Below, one piece after another: positions 57,731-64,000 of a DNA stretch of 64,000 nt. The notes under the pieces were generated by a model. That model had not been told where the DNA came from. It searched no databases and saw only the letters and a program-made list of their open reading frames with translations. Source of the DNA: Diphasiastrum complanatum (lineage: Eukaryota > Streptophyta > Lycopodiopsida > Lycopodiales > Lycopodiaceae); NCBI GenBank assembly GCA_029204225.1, contig CM055096.1:34985143-35049142 (forward strand), in the 5' to 3' direction. Position numbers and translations under genes: made by a program. Every line of letters starts with the position of its first letter. Within the stretch, counting starts at the first letter, position 1.

Positions 57731-58907
57731 TCACTTTGGAAAGATGAGACCAATCTCCTTTTCCATTCCATCCTTTTTGTTAGCCATAACAAAAGCATCA
57801 AGCTTGAAAAGTCTACCTTGTCTATTTCCCCTAGCAACCAAGATTTCTTCCTTTGTAATGAAACAAGCATCACCACCAAACTTTACCATGTATCCTTTCT
57901 TTATCATTTGACCAACACTTAGCAAATTCTTTGAAAGTGAAGGAATGTAAAGAACACCATCAAGTCTTGCTTTCCTATTAGTAGAGAGACAAATAGGAAT
58001 TGAACCAATACCTTCAATCACACACTCACCATCATTGGCCATGTGAATTGCTTTCACATCAAAAGAGAATCACCACCACCTAGATCCTCATCATTAGTAG
58101 TAAAGCTGATTTGCTTGCTACCTTCATCTCTTTGCTTCTTCAAACATTCATTTGCAAAATGCTCTTTGATTCCACAATAAAAGCATTTTAACTTAGACTT
58201 ATCTTTCTTTTTGCCAAAAGAAGAAGTCTCACCTTGATCTTTCCCTTTAGACCACTTGTCTTTTCCTGTGCCCTTGAACTTGCCTTTGATGAACATAGCC
58301 TCCTCTTCATAATGAGATGACGATGTAGATCCACCTCTTCTTGATTGAAGCCTATACTCCTCATTCACCAAGATCTCTTTCAGATCCACAATACTTGGCA
58401 AAGTTTTTTGATTAGCAAAACTTTGAACAAGATTAGCATGATCATCCAACAAGCCATCAAGTATAACTTGAACTCCTTAATGCTTTCATCGATACATGCT
58501 AACTCATCATTGAATGCTTTAACCCTCAAAACAAAAGCATGAGTACTCTCTTCCTTCTTTTGCATACTTTGAAAGATTTGCCTCCTAAGAGTAAGCACTC
58601 TTGATGTAGACTTGGATTCAAAAAGGTTTTTCAAAGCTTCCCAAGCCTCCAAAGATGATGTGCACTTATCAACTTCCTTGAGAAGTTCATTGGTAACATT
58701 CATCTTAATCATGTGTAGAGCTCTTTTAGCTCTTTTGTCATACCTCATTTGATCTTGAGGTGATTGAGGCCTCTCCTCCACACCTGCAACAATCTCCATC
58801 AACTCATTCATCTCCACTAAGGACTCCATCCTCACCTTCCAAGTAGAATAGTTGATTGAGGTAAGCCTATCATTGCTCTCCAACATAAAGCCTCCACTTG
58901 TAGCCAT
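57731..58907 (-). pseudogene. Element C gag, knuckle and partial protease
   Basis: Gag from ATG 58907: MATSGGFMLESNDRLTSINY, WKVRMESLVEMNELMEIVAG, then STSRVLTLRRQIFQSMQKKE. A frameshift near 58450 leads to the frame with Lys-rich linker and knuckle CFYCGIKEHFANEC (58452-58054). The first half of the protease, including the DSG active site, is deleted at about 58055. The second half follows (58057-57731) with HMANDGECVIEGIGSIPICL, LYIPSLSKNLLSVGQM and the start of the next domain (GRLFKLDAF). Confidence 0.85.
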
Positions 58908-60199
58908 GTTGAAGTGACCTGATCTTCTCTTTCAACCTGTTCCAATGCAGAAAGCACTCTCTTGAATGTCAACAAATGAACTCAAGAAGATATCACAAAG
59001 ATATGGAACATCTCAAATCTCTTCTAGCACTTCTAACTAGAAAATCAACACATAGAATAGTGAAATCTTGATCAACCTATGATCTATCCTCAATCTAATG
59101 ATTCTTGCCACTTCCTAAGATCTAAACACACTCAAATGAAGTACAATAACCTCACAAACTAGAGATCCAATCAAAATTAGGGTTTTGACAAGATCACAAA
59201 AAATTGAATATCTCAAATTCTACATGCAATTTCTAGAAACTTGATATATCTTCTTGTAGCCTCCAATGAGACCTCCCTAATGCACCAAAAGTCATCTAAT
59301 TCCAGTAAACCAAGTTTGAAATCAGAATTTATCAAGTATATAACCCTATATTGAGTTTTGACCTACAAAAGATCAATTCTACACATGCAAAAATGCTGAT
59401 TTTTGAGTAGAGATCAATCTAGCATGCTCTAGCATTGGTAACTCCTCCAAATCCTTGCTAAAGATGGCTGATCCTTTCATAACCTGAAACACAAGAGCTC
59501 TGATACCATGTGAAAGATTTCAGATCATTCAAGATCCAATCCATGTCGCTGATCTTTGGTTACAATAAGGAACAAACCAACAATCCTGCCAATGTAGAAA
59601 AATCAGCATCTACATACAAAATGAGATGCAAACTCTAAGAGATATTGATCAAACATGAATCAAAACATAAAATATGTTTTATTTCCGTACAGTTACAGTA
59701 CCCTAATTTATTTCACATGTGTGGAACCGAAAATAGCAATAAATGAGCATTCTACACAAGGAATTGCAAGATAACATCATGAGAGTGCACCAATGAGTAG
59801 TAGAACCCAAAGAGAACCATGTATAATGATGAAATGAGAGAGAGAAGAGAGAAGATGTGTCTCTCCATGAGTTACATCCTTTTATATAGTTTCCAAACCC
59901 TATTTGGCCACTTGGCTTTCCCTCCAAAATGTAAACTCTACTATTTTTGGGTCTAGATTCAATGTACCCAAAGTTCAAATTTGAATCTCTCTCAAACTCA
60001 AATACCAACTTTCCCACACTTTCAAAAAGTGTTAATTGAATGTATTTTAAAGTAATATAACCTCAAAAAGTTTATCTCTAAGTCTAAAATGAGTTTTGGC
60101 CTTTTATTGACAATTTACCAAAATGTGACTAAACTAGACTAAACTAGTTGAAATCTCTCACAGATACCACGTATCTATAGAAAATTTCAATGGGTTCTC

Positions 60200-61263
60200 A
60201 TGCATCCCTTATCAAGAGGTATTTTTGGTAAAAAGAGATTATCAAATATGGATTATAGGAGCTTTTGGAAATGTAGAATTTTAGACTTCAAAGTTTCACC
60301 TGGTGGTCAATCCATTTCAGAGGTTTTGGTTCAACATGTCTACATGCATAAGGAAATTAGAGTGGAAGGCATAAGTTCAAATGACAGACTCAAATGCAAT
60401 TGTAAGTTTTGGAGAATTTTTTGCTTTAAGCTTTTCATCAATCATTTAGACATGTATCTGAGTATTTAAATGATATATAGTTTTAGGGGTTTGTGCAGAT
60501 TTGTATCCATCAAGCATAATCGAATGGCAACATATACAATCCCTTGTCGGCATCATGGACATTATTCATTCTGATATGAGTCTTCTGCAATACAAGAACC
60601 ACTCCACAAAATCACTTTTGGATTCTTGTATTTTCTTCTAGGATTCATCTTACACACCATCCAGTTAAGGTGGAAGATTAGAGATGATATAGTTACTCTC
60701 TTTCTCAAGCAAAGAATGGATTCCTCCGGATTCCACTATAGCAGAGAGCTTTCGATCATGGTTTTTTATGGACATTCAAAACTGTATGAAATGTAGCACA
60801 TGTTTAAAAACAATAGATTGCACTGGTTTCTGTTTTTTGCAATGTTTGTAGATTTTTTTGTTGCATGTAATATTTGTAGAACAGCAACAATGTTTATTTG
60901 TAGTGATTTAATAGATGATATGTTATCAAACCTCCTTGATGATCAATGGGATAAAAAGAGTAATGGCAATATCAGGTGCATAGTTAATAGATTGTCAATG
61001 AAATTTAGATATTTTGTAGAAAAACAAGTGCTTTCTTTAACATTTTGTTATATAAGATGGTCCAAAGTTGGCAATGAATGGAAAGCATTCGATTAGGATT
61101 TTACAGTGAATCATCAAGATCAAATAGAAATTCAAGTGAAACAAAACAATTCTACTATTACAACAATTGAGGTGAAAGAAGATTGGACACTCAATCAGAG
61201 CTTACCTTGCTGCAATATGATATTCCTGAACACTTCTATTTTCGAGTCAATGAGAGATTGGTA
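60200..61263 (+). other. Unidentified exon-like pieces (plus strand)
   Basis: Piece one (about 60200-60400) reads RLSNMDYRSFWKCRILDFKV and SISEVLVQHVYMHKEIRVEG, ending AATT|GTAAGT. Piece two after GTTTGTGCAG (60503) keeps the phase and reads YPSSIIEWQHIQSLVGIMDI and SDMSLLQYKNHSTKSLLDSC, then a stop. Piece three (60890-61096) reads FICSDLIDDMLSNLLDDQWD and GNIRCIVNRLSMKFRYFVEK. Piece four ends YFRVNERL|GTAAGT near 61260. I do not recognise a family; the pieces could be one decayed gene. It lies tail-to-tail with the minus-strand H3/Ulp1-like locus. Confidence 0.3.
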
Positions 61264-61744
61264 AGTGTATGTGTGTTTTCTTTAATACACATTTGAAATG
61301 ACTTTCAACGATTTTATTTAAACTTATTTCAGTGTTTTCGGTATTTTGCAATTGCATTTAAAATAATCTCAATGTTGATATTGTTTCACAAGTTTCTTTG
61401 ATGTATAGGTAAGACCAAGACAAGAAAATCACATACAGTTCAAGGATTTAAATAGAAGTATAGAAATTGTCAAAACTGCATAAACATTGGGATGGTAGAC
61501 GTGCAACAACAATGTACCTTTCAAAAAAAAAATACAAAGTTGTCTCAAATGACTTCAAAATCTCATCAAACAAATACTGTTCTGAAAAATGTACATTGTT
61601 CTTAAAATCGAAATAAAATATTCGTGGCTTTCAATAATAGCCCTCTTTTTGTTTGCCTATCTATTCTATCCATCATCATGTGATGATTTATTTCTATGTA
61701 TTTGTCGAAACTTATATTCAAATATTTATATTCCAATCATAAGT
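61264..61744. other. Spacer, nothing recognised
   Basis: AT-rich sequence between two convergent gene-like loci; a short A-run at 61522. No supported frame. Confidence 0.45.
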
Positions 61745-62820
61745 GCTTGAGACAGATCCTCAAGCACTACAGCTTCAATATCCATAGAACCCCCGATAGC
61801 TTCATCTGAGGCACCTTCAAATGATAGTAGGATTTACAACATTTCGTGTCGGCACTGATGAATAACATTTGTTGATACTTCAGGGCATTGGAACTGCAAT
61901 TTAAAACATCAAGTGTATGTATGTATTAGCCAATGTCTAAAGAAATATAATTACACAAAGTTAACATAATATCATCAGGATACTAGAAGTCGAGAAATTT
62001 ACCTCACATATATTAGCATTTGGAGTTTGCATCATATACCAATCCAAGATTGATTTAACATTCCAGATGGAAAACCATCTACGGCTGAAAGCATTGTCTT
62101 GTTGCGAAGATTGAGAGATTATAGTGAAAAATTGTTAAATTATAATTCAATATAATTTTAACTCCATGCCATCATGTAAATAAAAAACCTGAAAAGATCC
62201 TTTTACCTTTGCATCAACAATCTCCATGTTAGTATTTACAATCAGCCCATCTGGCCTAGGCAATAGCTCCACCATCCTCTTGTACATGGAGTTAACAATA
62301 AAATGGGTGGCATTCAAGAAATTCATTGTCATGCACACATGTGTGCAGATTCTAGTAGAATCCACTTTCAAAGATATTATGTGCACGCTCCAATGTTTGC
62401 TGCTAGCAAATGACAAGCAATGTATTACTAGAGTCTATAAAAGTTTCCAAAAAACAAATCCTACAAAAGAAAATGATCTTACTTTGCACACGATGGAATG
62501 ATGAATATTGATGCCTCCTTGCTTGTGTGTTTGAAGAGCCTTCTGACTTGCCTCTCTTTATGCAACGAATGCTCAAAAAATGGAGATACAACAAAAATCT
62601 CCTTCATGACTGTATATGTGTATTTATGTACATAGTATACACACCCGGATTCAATGACTGTGTTTGAGATATGGGAGGTCTTCTTCTTTAGCTCCTTACA
62701 ATGCGGGTCTTTAATATGCATTCTAAAATTAATATCACCTATACAAAACATAAAATCTCCTCCAAGATCGTCTATTTTTTTGGCTATATACATATCAAAA
62801 TCAATGTATATAGGTTACCG
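61745..62820 (-). pseudogene. Ulp1-like (C48) cysteine-protease exons, probably transposon-derived
   Basis: Minus-strand exon-like pieces. 62575-62489 reads HSLHKERQVRRLFKHTSKEA then SIFIIPSCA, ending at a GTAAGA donor. After TTTGCTAG (62410) the frame is kept (joined codon AAC) and reads NSKHWSVHIISLKVDSTRIC, then NFLNATHFIVNSMYKRMVEL, ending GATGCAAAG|GTAAAA (about 62216). 'IFIIP..., His-Trp, hydrophobic strand' is the signature around the catalytic His of Ulp1-type proteases. A later piece (about 62110-62001) has SQQDN and WFSIWNVKSILDWYMMQTPN, like the P-Q-Q-x-N-G-x-D-C-G region, but the catalytic Cys is not there. The last exon (61931-61750) starts FQCPEVSTNVIHQCRHEM and hits a stop. Ulp1-like domains occur at the C-terminus of several plant DNA-transposon proteins, so I infer a dead transposon gene. 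Confidence 0.4.
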
Positions 62821-63370
62821 GAGGACTCTCAACCCACCGAATTGCCGACATACTTGCCACATCTTTTCTAATGGGAGGAGGCGAGGGTGAAGAGCTGGGA
62901 GACCTAGGCTTGGGTTTTGAACACTTGGGCTGTGCTTGCTTTCTCTTTTTTCGGGACGGGACATGCCCCCTTTCAAGAGGAACTTGCCTCTATGTGAAGC
63001 CTAGCTTAAAAATACTGTCATAGGTGTTCCAAAGCCTCATGACAAGAAGCATGTCTTTGGGCATCAGTGTCACTCTCTTGGCATGTATCGAGCACAATAT
63101 CGAATCCTCAAACATTTTAGTCTGGAAGTCCTCGTATGCAGTATGGAGTACCTCCAAAACAGTGATATTCCACCTCACTACATAGGGTAGATGAGTAGTC
63201 ATATCCTGTGTGACCTCCCTCATAGCCCGCCGGTAGAAGGCTACTTTTAGGATCAGAAGCCCGATTATCCTTTGTAATGCCCTAATGTCTCTCAACCATG
63301 GACGACGAGGTCTTCCGCAACTTTGCGGACATACTGGTTCAGGCTGTGGACGGGGCTGGTTCAACAAAGC
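62821..63370 (-). pseudogene. Diverged histone H3 fold with CENH3-like traits, followed by a basic proline-rich linker
   Basis: The 125-codon minus-strand frame 63367-62990 covers the whole H3 fold. The alphaN-like part is RRPWLRDIRALQR, alpha1 is LLILKVAFYRRAMREVTQD, loop 1 with alpha2 is THLPYVVRWNITVLEVLHTA, and MFEDSILCSIHAKRVTLMPK is loop 2 and the start of alpha3. The last segment is nearly canonical (H3: [20 protein letters not shown]). Loop 1 is longer than in H3 and has Arg-Trp, and Leu replaces Ile in RVTLM; both are typical of centromeric CENH3. A UAG follows (62987-62989). The same frame continues with a nuclear-signal-like PSRKKRKQAQPKCSKPKPR and a Ser/Pro-rich stretch to a GTAACC donor at about 62822. 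The frame upstream is closed by one UGA at 63371. Two in-frame stops suggest a pseudogene, but the histone core is remarkably well kept. Confidence 0.75.
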
Positions 63371-63412
63371 TAGTCAGCCCAACGGTTTGTTTTGTCTGAG
63401 CCATTGAGGCCA

Positions 63413-63665
63413 GATATCTCTACCATGTGAGAGAGTGTTACTATGGCGATGAATGACAAACACGTTCGCATGATGGCAATAGTGGAAGGTACAGTGGATA
63501 TCTCTATGACGCGAGGATAGTGGTACAGTACCAGAGAAAGATGAGCTCTCTTGCATGATGCCGATATTGGAAACTATGAGGTTGATATCACTACGATGTG
63601 AGAGAGGAGCAGAGTCTGTGGGTGGAGAGGAAGGTGCTCGCGTGATGGCGATATTGGGTTTGCAA
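63413..63665 (-). repeat. Three in-frame 84-87-bp repeats upstream of the H3-like core
   Basis: Units start with GATATC at 63413, 63497 and 63584 (plus coordinates) and share GATATC(T/A)CTA near one end and GC(A/G)TGATG(G/C)C(A/G)ATA near the other. Unit lengths of 84 and 87 bp are multiples of three. On the minus strand they form one open frame with the ATG at 63700 (108 codons), rich in Ser, His, Pro and Arg. They may be a variable N-terminal tail of the H3-like protein, interrupted by the UGA at 63371. Confidence 0.6.
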
Positions 63666-63700
63666 GTACTCTTGTAGCATTCCATTTTTTTCTTTTGCAA

Positions 63701-64000
63701 TATCTTTAAATTGAGAAATATATGAAACCCTAAACAATTTCATGTCTTTTTCTTGTACATCTCACTAGTCCACTTTTGTCGGTTATCGTAGTCTTTAGTT
63801 ATTATCTTTCTCTAATCAAAGTTGTCTTGATTTGTAAATTAATATTGAGTGCATTCTTATTTTCTTTATTTCTAATTTTTAGTCGAAGAAATTGATACAC
63901 CTCCACGAGATAGGAAAAAGGAACAGAGGATCATAAGTTATCACAAAAGCAAGAACCGACATAAAATGGCACAATTTGATAAATTGTTCAGATCATCTTC
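63701..64000. other. Spacer to the window end
   Basis: AT-rich; no supported frame in the last 300 bp. If the H3-like locus has further 5' exons or a promoter, they lie here or beyond the window. Confidence 0.4.

Larger units (their letters stand above)
56218..60162 (-). mobile_element. Element C: copia-like element with mosaic interior (minus strand)
   Basis: Minus strand: 5' LTR 60162-59509 (654 bp), starting TGTGAGAGATTTCAAC and ending TGAAATCTTTCACA, so the ends form a long inverted pair. Primer site TGGTATCAGAGC (59508-59497), leader, gag from 58907, part of protease, then degenerate reverse-transcriptase-like sequence lacking integrase. GAAGAGGGAG follows as polypurine tract (about 56398-56407), then a 3' LTR starting at 56397 and cut after 180 bp at 56218. 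Like elements A and B it lacks integrase, so it is non-autonomous. Confidence 0.85.

Overview
The window looks like nuclear DNA of a land plant. It is AT-rich with intron-like, T-rich spacers and plant-type Ty1/copia elements primed by initiator-Met tRNA. It also holds a CACTA (TNP2) transposase, a Helitron remnant and one intact plant-specific gene, a GPI-anchored COBRA-like protein. The plant clade cannot be fixed from the sequence. Most of the 64 kb is nested, truncated transposon debris, as expected of a repeat-rich intergenic region.

Layout. 0-6 kb: spacer with exon-like remains of a possible CHX-type cation/H+ antiporter (1.25-1.9 kb). 6-14.9 kb: tRNA primer site of an LTR element, Helitron replicase/helicase remnant, a copia 5' LTR plus gag start, (GA)n minisatellites, a gag-like fragment, a solo LTR-like piece and a second copia fragment. 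15.9-18.3 kb: two-exon COBRA-like gene, the only clearly intact gene. 18.6-20.8 kb: 3' end of a copia element, then a 593-bp GC-rich near-perfect palindrome. 22-26.1 kb (minus) and 32.5-36 kb (plus): two copies (A and B) of one non-autonomous copia-like element in opposite orientations, flanking a TNP2 pseudogene that keeps its introns. Copy B sits inside an unrecognised multi-exon gene-like locus (31.7-37 kb).

38-43.6 kb: the most complete copia element (minus): LTR, tRNA site, long leader, gag, protease, integrase, reverse transcriptase and RNase H, with frameshifts, one in-frame stop and a mutated integrase glutamate. 43.9-44.5 kb: a tandem repeat and a cluster of ATCCAC/GTGGAT palindromes just upstream of another copia element. 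44.6-60.2 kb: a mosaic of at least six truncated, internally deleted copia elements joined in both orientations (called Copia-3, E, F, G, H and C here).

60.2-63.7 kb: a different kind of region. On the minus strand lies a strongly diverged histone H3 fold with CENH3-like traits (Trp in a lengthened loop 1; HAKRVTLM). It is preceded by three in-frame 84-87-bp tail repeats and followed in the same frame, after one stop codon, by a basic, proline-rich linker. Further exons follow, one with a His-Trp motif and surroundings like a Ulp1 (C48) cysteine protease. Related last exons occur twice near 37 kb. This H3-like/Ulp1-like locus is the most unusual item in the window. Family calls come from motifs read by eye; no database search was run.
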